From JAHQVI01 sp963727575 (lineage in GTDB: Bacteria; Pseudomonadota; Alphaproteobacteria; Rhizobiales; Rhodomicrobiaceae): a DNA stretch of 64,000 nt. Below, piece after piece: positions 8,529-17,547 of this stretch. The notes under the pieces are model-generated. The model did not search any database. It was not told the DNA's origin and saw only the letters and a list, made by a program, of their open reading frames with translations. The DNA is taken from the NCBI GenBank assembly GCA_963727575.1, contig CAVSIA010000012.1:371202-435201 (forward strand), in the 5' to 3' direction. Position 1 is the stretch's first letter. Every line of letters begins with the position of its first letter. A program made the translations under genes and the position numbers.

Positions 8529-9371
8529 TTACTCGGCCTCCGCGCTGGTCCGCCGGGCCTGGCAAACCGCAAGGATGTGATCCATGGCGCAGACGATCGC
8601 TTTGTCGACCTTGCCGCTCGATGGATCGATCGCCGTCACCCCGATAGCCGCGACAGGCAGCGCGCCAGCCACCGTCTGCAAATCCTTGCGCACCTTCTCC
8701 GGCGACGGACCGCCCTTCTGCGCGAAGCGATTGGCGCGCAGGTTGCGCGGATTGTGGACATCCATGTCGAGATGGACGTATAGCCGCTCGCAGCCGTCCA
8801 GCGCGGCAACGGCCTCATCCGCATCGGTCGTGTTCGGGATATTCTCTTCGTCGATCAGCGCCGCCTCGCCCGGGTCGATGTCGCGCGCGCCGTAAAGGCA
8901 CAGCATCCGCCGGCTGACCGCGACCAGATCGGCATAGTCGTCGGCCATTGCCTGCCAGGCCTCGCCGAGAATGAGGGCGGCGGCCATGCCTTCGAACATG
9001 CCGCTGAGCGTCGTCTCAGGCGTGTTGAGATCGGGATGCGCATCCATCCACAGAACGCCGGTATCCTCACCGCCGAGGCCCGAGATCGCGCCGAGCGCCG
9101 CGACGCAGCAGCTTCCGCAGACGATGACCGCCAAGCCGCCGGCATTCTGGCTGGCCTTCACCCGCTTGCCGATCTCGCCGGCCAGCAGGAACGCCGCTTT
9201 CAGTTCGGCGGCATTGTCGTCGGCGGCATCGATGACGTGCTCCTCGACCTCGAATTCCGCCGCCTTGAGCCGCTCCGTCAGGCCCGCCTCGCGCACGACC
9301 GCGGCCATCTTGTACCAGTCGAGCCCGGCATGCCGGTTCGGCCAGGTGGCGTAAATCACATCGACCTTCAT
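8529..9371 (-). CDS. Arginase/agmatinase/formiminoglutamase (ureohydrolase) family protein
   Basis: 280 residues with the binuclear manganese motifs of ureohydrolases: WMDAHPDLNTPETT (DAHxD) near residue 110 and HLDMDV near residue 200. These enzymes hydrolyse guanidino or formimino groups, for example arginine, agmatine or formimino-glutamate. Which substrate applies cannot be decided; the place inside the his cluster makes a histidine-related formimino compound tempting, but that is inference. A Cys-rich GSCCVAALG lies in the middle. Full length and intact. Confidence 0.82.
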   Translation of the reverse strand: MKVDVIYATWPNRHAGLDWYKMAAVVREAGLTERLKAAEFEVEEHVIDAADDNAAELKAAFLLAGEIGKRVKASQNAGGLAVIVCGSCCVAALGAISGLGGEDTGVLWMDAHPDLNTPETTLSGMFEGMAAALILGEAWQAMADDYADLVAVSRRMLCLYGARDIDPGEAALIDEENIPNTTDADEAVAALDGCERLYVHLDMDVHNPRNLRANRFAQKGGPSPEKVRKDLQTVAGALPVAAIGVTAIDPSSGKVDKAIVCAMDHILAVCQARRTSAEAE

Positions 9372-9389
9372 GTCCGTTTTTCCCCCGCT

Positions 9390-9439
9390 AGCGCACGATC
9401 AGGAAAAATGGAGGCCGGTTTTCCTGAAAAATCGTGCTT
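9390..9439. repeat. Short palindromic intergenic repeat (rhizobial GATC/GGAAAA type)
   Basis: Imperfect inverted repeat with arms GCACGATCAGGAAAA and TTTTCCTGAAAAATCGTGC around a short loop, downstream of hisA. It resembles the AGCGGGATGAGGAAAA elements elsewhere in the window and the abundant agcatgatccggaaaa elements of rhizobial genomes. Confidence 0.6.
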
Positions 9440-9456
9440 CAGCAAACAGTTAGGGA

Positions 9457-10210
9457 TCAAGATCGGTTCCACCGGAAATGACCTTGGTCCCGGAGCAGCG
9501 CCAGCGCTTCCGCCGCATCCAGCCGCCCGTCATAAAGCGCCCGTCCCGCAATCGCGCCCTCCAGCATGGCGTAGTCCGGCCGCAGCAATTGACGGATGTC
9601 CTCGATCCCGGCGAGCCCTCCGGAGGCGATCACCGGGATCGGACACCTCCCGCGCCAGCGCCGCCGTCGCATCGAGATTGAGCCCGGTCAGCAATCCGTC
9701 CCGCGAGATATCCGTGTAGACGATGGCGGTAACGCCCGCATCCTCGAAACGTTTCGCCAGCTCCGGCGCGGTCAGCTCGCTGGTCTCGGCCCAGCCCTCG
9801 ATCGCGACCATGCCCTCCCGCGCGTCGATGCCCACCGCGACCCGGCCCGGAAAGGCCCGCGCCGACTCGATCACCATCTCGGGTTGCCGAACCGCGACAG
9901 TGCCTAAAATGACACGAGCGATGCCTTCCTTGAGCCAGTTTTCGATGTCGCCCACGGTCCGGATACCGCCGCCGAGCTGCACCGGGATCGATAGGGTCTT
10001 CAGTATCGCGCGAACCGCCGCGCCATTGACCGGCGCCCCCGCGAAAGCGCCGTTCAAATCAACGACATGAAGGTATTCGAAGCCGAGCCGCTCGAAATCC
10101 CGCGCCTGCGCCGCCGGATCGTCGCCGAACACCGTCGCCTCGCTCATCAGCCCCTGGCGCAACCGCACGCACTGGCCGTCCTTCAAATCGATAGCCGGAA
10201 ACAGCTTCAT
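9457..10210 (-). CDS. hisA: HisA, phosphoribosylformimino-AICAR isomerase (frameshifted)
   Basis: Isomerises ProFAR to PRFAR, the fourth step of histidine synthesis; a (beta/alpha)8 barrel. It opens MKLFPAIDLKDGQCVRLRQG, with catalytic Asp in PAIDLKDG and the second in VYTDISRDG. The frame breaks at about 9640: after ALAREVS an extra G pushes the reading into a false tail, while the true C-terminus IPVIASGGLAG to ALLRDQGHFRWNRS lies in another frame and ends at 9457. Both halves are highly conserved, so a sequence error is more likely than decay. Confidence 0.92.
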
Positions 10211-10243
10211 CGGTTAAACTTCGCCTAAAATAGGACACAGGCA

Positions 10244-10259
10244 TCTGGAACATTCCAGA
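10244..10259. promoter_or_regulatory. Perfect inverted repeat between hisA and the Cas2-like gene
   Basis: TCTGGAA-CA-TTCCAGA lies in the 135-base divergent space between the hisA start and the Cas2-like gene start. It could be an operator or a small hairpin; nothing in the sequence says which protein, if any, binds it. Confidence 0.4.
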
Positions 10260-10345
10260 CTCTTCTGTCGCGCGTTCAAGTGCGCTCCGTCTTTGTATCC
10301 GCGTTTGGAGCTGAGTTTTCCGAAACCACTCGGGCTTAGGGATCC

Positions 10346-10759
10346 ATGCGGCGTTACATCATTTCCTACGACCTTTACAGACCCGGAAACAACTATTCCG
10401 ACTTCACCGCCGAGATCAAGCGGCTGGGGGCGGATTGGGAGCATCCACTCGCCAATTTCTGGATTGTCGAGACCGAACTCAACGCGGCGGAAATCCGCTC
10501 CGTTCTCGGAGATCATCTGGTCACCGGGGACAAGCTCTATATTCGCGAAGCGGGCGAGGATGTCGCCGGCATGGACATCGCGCCGGGATCTCCGGCACGC
10601 ATGACCGCCATATCCACGCATGAGCGCGCACCGGTGAAATTGCTGGCCAACGTGCTCACCGACGGCAAGCTCCCGCGCGAGTCCCGGCTGCTTACGGCCG
10701 CCACCGGAGGAAAGTTGGTAATCAGCCTGAGGCCGAGCCTCTGGCTTTTCTCCGGATGA
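10346..10759 (+). CDS. Cas2-like / SinR-family small protein, antisense inside the his cluster
   Basis: 137 residues opening MRRYIISYDLYRPGNNY, followed by FTAEIKRLGA and NFWIVETELNAAEIRSVL. This resembles the ferredoxin-like Cas2/SinR family (YxISYDL first strand, then a WIVET strand). It stands alone: no cas1, other cas gene or CRISPR array is visible. It is transcribed against the his genes, between hisA (divergent, 135 bases away) and hisH, whose 3' end it overlaps tail to tail. The last 20 or so residues run opposite hisH and look less protein-like. Function unknown; it is not evidence of CRISPR immunity. Confidence 0.6.
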   Translation: MRRYIISYDLYRPGNNYSDFTAEIKRLGADWEHPLANFWIVETELNAAEIRSVLGDHLVTGDKLYIREAGEDVAGMDIAPGSPARMTAISTHERAPVKLLANVLTDGKLPRESRLLTAATGGKLVISLRPSLWLFSG

Positions 10760-11343
10760 AACTGTGTCCCGGCGACATTGTCCTTAGCGACCATCGCCGT
10801 GACCGCCCCGCCATAATCCGCATCGGCGATGACTTCGTCCCGATCGCCATCGGTCAGCGCGTAGGAATGGACGAAATAGGCGTGCCAGCCGTCGTCGCCC
10901 GCCGGTATGCCCTCGAGAAGCGCGTGACCGCCGCGCGGACGCAGCGTATTCCAGCCCATATGCGGGATCTTCAAGGTCGGATCGGCCGGCTCGATCATCC
11001 GCACCTCGCCCTTGACCCAGCCCAGCCCCTCGGTGACGCCGTGCTCATGGCCGCGCTCGGACAGGAGCTGCATGCCGACGCAGATGCCTAGAAACGGCTT
11101 GCCGTCACGCTTCACGCCCTCGGTCACCGCCTCGAGCATACCTTCGACGGCGTTCAGCCCGTTCCAGCAATCCGCATAGGCGCCGACACCCGGCAACACG
11201 ATCCGCTCCGCGCCGCGGACCCGGTCGGGGTCCGACGTCACCAGAATGGTCTGCCCGGTCCCAGCCTCGCCGGCGGCGCGCTCGAAGGCCTTCGCCGCGG
11301 AATGCAGGTTGCCCGAGCCGTAATCGATGATTGCAACAGTCAT
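10692..11343 (-). CDS. hisH: HisH, imidazole glycerol phosphate synthase glutaminase subunit (frameshift at last codons)
   Basis: Glutamine amidotransferase that feeds ammonia to HisF. It opens MTVAIIDYGSGNLHS; the nucleophile is in GICVGMQLL, with triad His and Glu in GTQFHPEKS. The family normally ends LxNFLRWRP. Here ITNF is followed by one extra C near 10710; without it the reading is LRWRP then TAA at 10692. As given, the frame runs on to about 10537 over the antisense gene. The first 212 residues are intact, so function is probably kept. Confidence 0.92.
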
Positions 11344-11380
11344 GATTTAGAGCCTCATGCTCCCGATCCGCCCGCCGGCT

Positions 11381-11884
11381 TCACCCCCCATGCGAAGGAA
11401 ACATGCCGATCACCGGCACCGGCTGCGTCAGGCCGGATCCGCCGGTCAGCGGCACGCCGCTTGCCGCCGCGAGGGCCGCTCGTTCCCGGTCGCGCTTGGC
11501 CTCCGGCAGCCATTCCATCAGGAACCGGCGCTCGCTTTCTTCCAGATTCCGGCCCGAAACCACCGATTTCAGGTCGTAGCCGCGCCGTTCCAGCGAGCCA
11601 CGGTAAAGATCGCGCGCTTCGAAGGCGAAAATCAGGTTGAGCACGAACATCGCCCATGAGGTCAACTCTTCGCCGCCGCCCAGTTGTGTAAGCGCGAAGA
11701 TGAGCGCGGCCGCCAGCACGATATAGACGAGCAAATCGCGCCACAGCCGGTGGACCAGCAGCCAGATCGGCGGCGCGACCAGCGCCCAGAATGCGAAGCC
11801 TTCCTTGACGAAGACCAGGTCGCCGACCCGTTCCTCGACATCTTCCGACGGCACGCGCCGCTCGTAAACGGTGTAAGTCTGCAT
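11381..11884 (-). CDS. DUF2628 domain membrane protein
   Basis: About 167 residues opening MQTYTVYERR. Two hydrophobic segments occur in the middle (WALVAPPIWLLVHRLW and LLVYIVLAAALIFAL), followed by FEARDLYRGSLERRGYDLKS, which is diagnostic of DUF2628 proteins. The C-terminus is cytoplasmic in character and rich in Gly and Pro. It sits between hisB and hisH, where rhizobial genomes commonly carry this gene, and is presumably co-transcribed. Biochemical role unknown. Confidence 0.85.
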   Translation of the reverse strand: MQTYTVYERRVPSEDVEERVGDLVFVKEGFAFWALVAPPIWLLVHRLWRDLLVYIVLAAALIFALTQLGGGEELTSWAMFVLNLIFAFEARDLYRGSLERRGYDLKSVVSGRNLEESERRFLMEWLPEAKRDRERAALAAASGVPLTGGSGLTQPVPVIGMFPSHGG

Positions 11885-11912
11885 GAGATCCGCCTTCCTG
11901 GCCCGGCTTCGC

Positions 11913-12507
11913 TCAGCCGCCAAGCGTGCCCTTCGTCGTGGGGAGCTGATCGGCCTGCGCGCCGTCGATGGAGATCGCGGTGCGCAGCGCTCGGGCCAAG
12001 CCCTTATAGCAAGTTTCCGCGATGTGATGAGAGTTTTCGCCGTAGAGATTTTCCACATGCAGCGTGATGCCGGCGTTCTGGGCAAAGGCCTGAAACCATT
12101 CGCGGAACAGCTCGGTGTCCATTTCCCCGACCTTCGCGGTCGGAAATGCGACCTTCCAGATGAGGAACGGCCGGCCGGAAATGTCGAGCGCCACCCGCGT
12201 CATCGCCTCGTCCATCGGCAGATGGATCGAGGCATACCGGGTGATGCCGCGCTTGTCGCCGAGCGCCTTCGCCACCGCCTGGCCGAGCACGATGCCGCTG
12301 TCTTCGGCCGTATGATGCTGGTCGACATGCAGGTCGCCCTTGGCCTCCAGGGTGATGTCGATCAGCGAATGGCGCGAAAGCTGCTCCAGCATATGGTCGA
12401 GGAAACCGATGCCCGGTCTTGACGTCGTAGCGGCCGGTCCCGTCGAGGTTGATCTCGGCGGCGATCTGCGTCTCCTTGGTCTTGCGGTCGATCTTGGCTT
12501 TGCGCAT
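11913..12507 (-). CDS. hisB: HisB, imidazoleglycerol-phosphate dehydratase (frameshifted)
   Basis: Dehydrates IGP to imidazole-acetol phosphate. The stand-alone plant/alphaproteobacterial form, with no phosphatase domain. It opens MRKAKIDRKTKETQIAAEIN; metal-binding motifs DQHHTAED and ENSHHIAE are present. After GRYDVKTG the frame breaks because of one extra G in the run at 12412-12414; the correct continuation FLDHMLEQLSRHS lies in the next frame and reads to the end at 11913. First gene of the his cluster, divergent from hslV. Confidence 0.93.
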
Positions 12508-12585
12508 CGTTCTGGATTCCGGTGGGCATCTGTCGCAGCTGCGTCCTTAAAACGCGTGATGAGGGTTGCACCCTAGCTGCGAAAG

Positions 12586-12614
12586 CTTGATATCAAGTAC
12601 ACCGTTTACGATAT
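12586..12614 (+). promoter_or_regulatory. Possible heat-shock (RpoH) promoter of hslVU
   Basis: CTTGATATC at 12586 and CGATAT at 12609 resemble the alphaproteobacterial RpoH -35 (CTTG) and -10 (CYTATNT-like) boxes with near-normal spacing, 24-30 bases before the hslV start. CTTGATATCAAG is also a perfect 12-bp palindrome, so an operator is the alternative. hslVU is a classical heat-shock operon, which supports the reading. Confidence 0.4.
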
Positions 12615-12637
12615 CCAGCGCAGCTTTCACAAGTCGG

Positions 12638-13213
12638 ATGACAATGTCGGAACACGCTTCCCAATTTCCCCATTGGCACGGCACCACGATCCTCACGGTC
12701 CGCAAAGGCGGCACGGTGGTGATTGCTGGCGACGGCCAGGTCTCGCTGGGACAGACGACGATCAAGGGCAACGCACGCAAGGTGCGCAGCATCGGCAAGG
12801 GCAACGTTATCGCGGGCTTCGCCGGCGCGACGGCCGACGCCTTTACCCTGCTCGAACGTCTCGATGCCAAGCTTGAACAATATCCCGAGCAATTGATGCG
12901 CGCCTGCGTCGATCTGGCCAAGGACTGGCGGACCGACCGCTATCTGCGCCGCCTGGAAGCGATGATGATCGTCGCCGACAAGGCCAACACGCTCGTGCTC
13001 ACCGGCACGGGCGACGTGCTCGAGCCCGAGATGCATGTCATGGGCATCGGCTCCGGCGGCAATTACGCACTGGCGGCCGCGCGCGGCATCTACGATTATG
13101 AAACCGACGCGGAGACGATCGCACGCAAGGCGATGGGCATCGCCGCCGATATCTGTGTCTACACCAACAGCAATCTGATTGTCGAAAGTCTGCCGTCAGT
13201 TGCCGAAATCTGA
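12638..13213 (+). CDS. hslV: HslV, ATP-dependent protease proteolytic subunit
   Basis: Threonine protease of the HslUV (ClpYQ) complex, a dodecamer in the cytoplasm. The mature N-terminal Thr is in HGTTILTVRKGG after a short propeptide. GDGQVSLGQTTIK and GIGSGGNYALAAARG are family hallmarks. Start is the ATG at 12638 or the one two codons later at 12644; the open frame upstream is not protein-like. Followed after 26 bases by hslU, so a two-gene operon. Confidence 0.95.
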   Translation: MTMSEHASQFPHWHGTTILTVRKGGTVVIAGDGQVSLGQTTIKGNARKVRSIGKGNVIAGFAGATADAFTLLERLDAKLEQYPEQLMRACVDLAKDWRTDRYLRRLEAMMIVADKANTLVLTGTGDVLEPEMHVMGIGSGGNYALAAARGIYDYETDAETIARKAMGIAADICVYTNSNLIVESLPSVAEI

Positions 13214-13239
13214 GTTGCTGAAAGAGTCTGGCTGATCTG

Positions 13240-14547
13240 ATGACGAATTTTTCCCCTCGCGAAATCGTTTCCGAACTCGACCGCTACATCGTCGGTCAGA
13301 ACGACGCCAAGCGCGCCGTGGCCATTGCGCTGCGCAATCGCTGGCGCCGGCAGCAACTCGACGAAGAGATGCGCGAGGAAGTCCTGCCGAAGAACATCCT
13401 GATGATCGGCCCGACCGGCGTCGGCAAGACCGAGATTTCGCGCCGCCTCGCCAAGCTCGCCAATGCGCCGTTCCTCAAGGTCGAGGCGACGAAGTTCACC
13501 GAGGTCGGCTATGTCGGCCGCGACGTCGACCAGATCATCCGCGATCTGATGGAGATCGGCATCAGCCTGGTGCGCGATACCAAGCGCAAGGAGGTGCAGG
13601 CCAGGGCCCATCTGCTGGCCGAGGAGCGCGTGATCACCGCGCTGGTCGGAGCCAACGCCGCGCCGTCGACGCGCGAAAGCTTCCGCAAGCGGCTGCGCTC
13701 CGGCGAGATGGACGAGAAGGAGATCGAGGTCGAAGTCTCCGACACCGGCGGGGGCTTTCCGAGCTTCGAGATTCCCGGCATGCCCGGCAGCCAGATCGGC
13801 ATGATCAACATCAACGAGATGCTCGGCAAGGCGCTCGGCGGGCGGACCAAGAAGCGCAAGACATCCGTGCGCGACAGCTACGCCCTCTTGATCAACGAAG
13901 AATCCGACAAGCTGCTCGACAACGACCAGATCGTGCAGGAAGCGATTTCCTCGGTCGAGAATAACGGCATCGTCTTCCTCGACGAGCTCGACAAGATTTG
14001 CGCCCGCTCCGAGCGCATGGGCGCCGATGTCAGCCGCGAGGGCGTGCAGCGCGATCTCTTACCGCTGATCGAGGGCACCACCGTCGGGACCAAATACGGG
14101 CCGGTCAAAACCGACCATATCCTGTTCATCGCGAGCGGCGCGTTTCACGTCGCCAAGCCGTCGGACCTGCTGCCGGAATTGCAGGGCCGCCTGCCGATCC
14201 GCGTCGAGCTGAGCGCGCTGACCCGTGAGGATTTCCGCCGTATCCTGCGCGAGCCGCGCGCCAGTCTGATCAAGCAATATATCGCGCTGATGAAGACCGA
14301 AGGCATGGCCATCGAGTTCACCGAGGACGGCATCGACGCCATCGCCGACATTGCCGTTCAGGTCAATTCGAGCGTGGAGAATATCGGTGCGCGGCGGCTG
14401 TCGACGGTGATGGAACGCGTGCTCGACGACATCAGCTTCGAGGCCTCGGATCGCAGCGACCGCAGCATCGTCATCGACGCTGAATATGTGCGCAAAAATA
14501 TCGGCGACCTCGCCAACAACACCGATCTGAGCAAGTTCATTCTCTAA
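13240..14547 (+). CDS. hslU: HslU, ATP-dependent protease ATPase subunit
   Basis: AAA+ unfoldase that feeds substrates into HslV. 435 residues, full length: the N-terminal FSPREIVSELDRYIVGQNDAKRAV is split in the chain by Walker A GPTGVGKTE (near residue 60), the I-domain (about 110-235), Walker B GIVFLDELDKI, sensor-1 region and C-terminal tail ending LSKFIL, which docks into HslV. Intact, unlike many neighbours. Confidence 0.97.
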   Translation: MTNFSPREIVSELDRYIVGQNDAKRAVAIALRNRWRRQQLDEEMREEVLPKNILMIGPTGVGKTEISRRLAKLANAPFLKVEATKFTEVGYVGRDVDQIIRDLMEIGISLVRDTKRKEVQARAHLLAEERVITALVGANAAPSTRESFRKRLRSGEMDEKEIEVEVSDTGGGFPSFEIPGMPGSQIGMININEMLGKALGGRTKKRKTSVRDSYALLINEESDKLLDNDQIVQEAISSVENNGIVFLDELDKICARSERMGADVSREGVQRDLLPLIEGTTVGTKYGPVKTDHILFIASGAFHVAKPSDLLPELQGRLPIRVELSALTREDFRRILREPRASLIKQYIALMKTEGMAIEFTEDGIDAIADIAVQVNSSVENIGARRLSTVMERVLDDISFEASDRSDRSIVIDAEYVRKNIGDLANNTDLSKFIL

Positions 14548-14569
14548 CGCGATCGTGTCTGAATATGCG

Positions 14570-14601
14570 TCGGGGATCCCTTAAGATAAAGAGATCCCCG
14601 A
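14570..14601. terminator. Stem-loop terminator after hslU
   Basis: TCGGGGATCCCTT pairs with AAGAGATCCCCGA (one mismatch in 13) around a six-base loop, 23 bases after the hslU stop and before the convergent small secreted-protein gene. No long T-run follows, but position and strength fit a shared terminator. Confidence 0.6.
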
Positions 14602-14672
14602 AACGTCGTGACCGTCCCACGGAATAATCGCGACCTTGATCCGGGTCCGGAAAACTGTCCCCGCCTTTCCAG

Positions 14673-14987
14673 CTATTCGTTCGGGCAAATCCTGACGAAA
14701 TCGCCGAGTTCGACGCAGTCGCGCTCGTAGCGGTGGCGGTGGCGACGATCGTGGTAGACGTCGCAGCGGATGCGCGCCTTGTGACCGCGGCCCCAGCGAT
14801 GGCGGTGCCATCCGGCACGTCCGCGCCGGCAACGGCGATGATTGCCATGCACCTTGATGACGGAGCCGGAGGAGGTGGCTCCCGCTGCTGCGAAATTGAT
14901 GGCGGGAGCAGCCGCAGCAGATCCGGCAAGCGGCACCGACATCGCGAAAATCCCAACCACGGTTGCTAAGAGAATTGATTTGATCAC
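14673..14987 (-). CDS. Small secreted His/Arg-rich protein
   Basis: About 104 residues. The first 28 form a signal peptide (MIKSILLATVVGIFAMSVPL…AGSAAAA). The mature part is very rich in His, Arg and Gly (GWHRHRWGRGHK, HDRRHRHRYERD) with four Cys, two of them in RRC and IRC. Many rhizobial genomes encode small periplasmic proteins with such HxHxH segments, possibly metal-binding, but no function is established. Oriented toward hslU. Confidence 0.65.
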   Translation of the reverse strand: MIKSILLATVVGIFAMSVPLAGSAAAAPAINFAAAGATSSGSVIKVHGNHRRCRRGRAGWHRHRWGRGHKARIRCDVYHDRRHRHRYERDCVELGDFVRICPNE

Positions 14988-15300
14988 TTGATATTATCCC
15001 CTCTCATCGAAGAGTTTTTTCCAGGAATAGGGGCTGGCTATACAGCGGACGAATATTCGATGATTGATGCATCAAGCTCAGCCCTGGGGGATAAACACCA
15101 ATTTGACTGCATCGTTCCATGACGAATGCGCTTCGCTCAGCTCGTGCGGCTTGTGCGGGGTCGTCCTCGAACGCGATCGGCTGAGATGAAATCGCTCGCG
15201 GGCAAACGCAGACGAAATCCCCGCGCAAGCGGGGATCCGGTAAATTCATACGTCTGCGGAGTACTCGATCCCCGTTTTCGCGGGGCTTTCGGCCATGGCG
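14988..15300. repeat. Intergenic region with two GC-rich palindromic repeats
   Basis: 313 bases with no convincing gene. ATCCCCGC-GCAA-GCGGGGAT (15217-15236) is a perfect hairpin; CCCCG-loop-CGGGG (15270-15285) directly follows the ligA stop and may end that transcript. Both belong to the dispersed WIPAFAGMT-type repeat family seen again at 17509. Confidence 0.6.
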
Positions 15301-17436
15301 CTACTTCGCCTTGACCAGCTCCAGCCACTCGTCCTCGGTGAGCACTTCGACGCCGAGTTCGGCTGCATTCTTCAGCTTCGAGCCCGCGCTCGCGCCGGCG
15401 ACGACGTAGTCGGTCTTTTTCGACACCGAGCCCGACACCTTGGCGCCGAGCCGCTCGGCCATGGCCTTGGCCTCCTGGCGCGTCAGCTTCTCCAGCGTGC
15501 CCGTGAACACCACGGTTTTGCCGGCGACGGGCGAGCCGGACGTGTCGGCGCGCTCGAAACGCTGGACGTCGATCTGGGCGATGAGCGCCGCCACCGCATC
15601 GCGATTGTGCTGCTCGGCGAAGAATTCCACCAGCGCGTCGGCCACGACCTCGCCGATGCCGTCGATGTTGGTCAGGTCGCGATAGGCGTCGCTTTCGGGA
15701 TCGCGCGGCCGCGATGATCGCATCGCGGAAGGCGTCGAACGTGCCGTAGCTGCGCGCGAGCACCTTCGCCGTCACCTCGCCGACATGGCGGATGCCGAGC
15801 GCATAAATCGAACCGGTCGAGGCCGATCTTGCGCCGGTCCTCGATGGCCTCGAACAGATTTTCTGCCGATTTCGGCCCCCAGCCCTCCTTGGCAGCGCAG
15901 CGGCGTCAGACTGCCCTTCTCCCGCTCGGCAAGCGTGAAGATGTCCGCGGGCGTCTTGATCCGGCCCTCGCTGTAGAACGCCTCGACCTGCTTGGCGCCG
16001 AGCCCCTCGATGTCGAAGCGCGTTGCGCGAGACGAAATGCTTCAGCCGCTCCACCGCCTGCGCCGCGCAGATCAGGCCGCCGGTGCAGCGCCGGACGGCG
16101 TCGAGCTTGCCGGTCTTCTCGTTCACCTCGCGGACCGCGTGCGATCCGCAGACCGGGCATTTGTCCGGAAATTCGTAAGGCTTGGCGTCCTTGGGGCGCT
16201 TTTCCGGAATGAAGCCGAGGATCTGCGGGATGACGTCGCCCGCGCGCTGCACGATCACCCAGTCGCCGATGCGGATGTCCTTGCGCTTGATCTCGTCCTC
16301 ATTATGGAGCGTCGCGTTCTGCACGACGACGCCGCCGACCGTCACCGGCTCCAGCTTGGCGACCGGCGTCAGCGCCCCGGTGCGGCCGACCTGGATGTCG
16401 ATGTCGCGGAGGATCGTCGTCGCCTGCTCGGCCGGGAATTTATGCGCCACCGCCCAGCGCGGCGAGCGCGAGACGAAGCCGAGGCGGTCCTGAAAAGCGA
16501 GGCTGTTGACCTTATAGACGACGCCGTCGATGTCGTAATCGAGCGTTGCCCGCTGTGCCTCCAGATCGGCGTGGAAGGCGAGCAGCTCCTCGACGAGAAG
16601 AACACACCTTCATCAGCGGATTGATCGGGAAAGCCCCAGCGGCCGAACGCTTCGACGACGCCATATTGCGTATCCGCCGGCAGCCCCGCGATCTCGCCCC
16701 AGGCATAGGCGAAGAACTGCAGCGGGCGCGCCTTGGTGATGTTCGGGTCGAGCTGGCGGAGCGAGCCCGCCGCCGCGTTGCGCGGATTGGCGAACAGCTT
16801 GCCGCCGTTCTGCTGCTGACGCGTATTGAGCGCGAGAAAGTCCTCGCGCCCCATGAAAATCTCGCCGCGGACCTCGAATACGCCGGGGAAATCCTTGGCC
16901 TTCACGCGGCTTGGAATGCTGTCGATGGTCAGCACATTGACGGTGACGTTCTCGCCTTCAGACCCGTCGCCCCGGGTCGCGGCGACCGCGAGCTGCCCGT
17001 CCTCATAGCGCAGCGAAATGCTCAGGCCGTCGATCTTCGGCTCGGCGGTGACGTCCAGCGGATCGTCCGCCCCGAGCCGCAGGAAGCGGCGCACCCGGTC
17101 GAGAAAATCGCGCGTCTCCTCGTCGTCGAAAACGTTGCCGAGCGACAGCATCGGCACCTTGTGCACGGCCTTGGCAAACTTCTCCGATGGCGCCACGCCG
17201 ACAGTCTGGGTCGGGCTCTCCGCCGTCGCCAGCTCGGGGAATTCGTCCTCGATCTCCAGAAGCCGCGCCCGCAGCGCGTCATAGGCCGCGTCCGAGATTT
17301 TCGGCGCGTCCTCCTGATAGTAGAGCTTGTCGTTCTTCTCGATCTCCGCCGCGAGCCTCTTATGCTCCGCCACGGCCTCATCCGCGGTCAGCGTGGATGC
17401 CGGTTTCGACGTCTTTTCTTTGCTTTTTGTCGCCAT
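15301..17436 (-). CDS. ligA: LigA, NAD-dependent DNA ligase (multiple frameshifts)
   Basis: Seals nicks during replication and repair using NAD+. Order: N-terminal Ia domain and adenylation domain with nucleotide-binding lysine in AEPKIDGLSISLRYEDG, OB fold (VGRTGALTPVAKLEPV), Zn finger (CPVCGSHAVRE…CTGGLIC), HhH region (YALGIRHVGEVTAK) and BRCT (GKTVVFTGTLEKLTRQEA) ending LVKAK at 15301. The reading must change frame at least six times, near 16655, 16605, 16020, 15905, 15830 and 15720. Every segment is well conserved. Since ligA is essential in bacteria, errors in the sequence are the natural explanation. Confidence 0.92.
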
Positions 17437-17508
17437 CGGCGCCCTGTCTTTTGCTTCCCGGTCCAGCGTCAGCATCACCATTCTGCGCGCCGAAATGGAG
17501 GATATTGG

Positions 17509-17528
17509 ATCCCCGCTTTCGCGGGGAT
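17509..17528. repeat. Palindromic intergenic repeat between ligA and the hydrolase gene
   Basis: ATCCCCGC-TTTC-GCGGGGAT, a perfect 8-bp stem with a four-base loop. Same family as 15217-15236. It lies between the hydrolase gene end and the ligA start, so it may also terminate the hydrolase transcript. Confidence 0.65.
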
Positions 17529-17547
17529 GACGACATACGGCGTGCCG

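Noticed and set aside
10346..10759. Part of a CRISPR-Cas system
   Set aside because: Only a Cas2-like fold is seen. No repeats, no other cas genes within the window, and SinR-family relatives occur outside CRISPR.
15301..17436. Programmed ribosomal frameshifting in ligA
   Set aside because: At least six shifts in different contexts, without slippery heptamers; errors explain it better.
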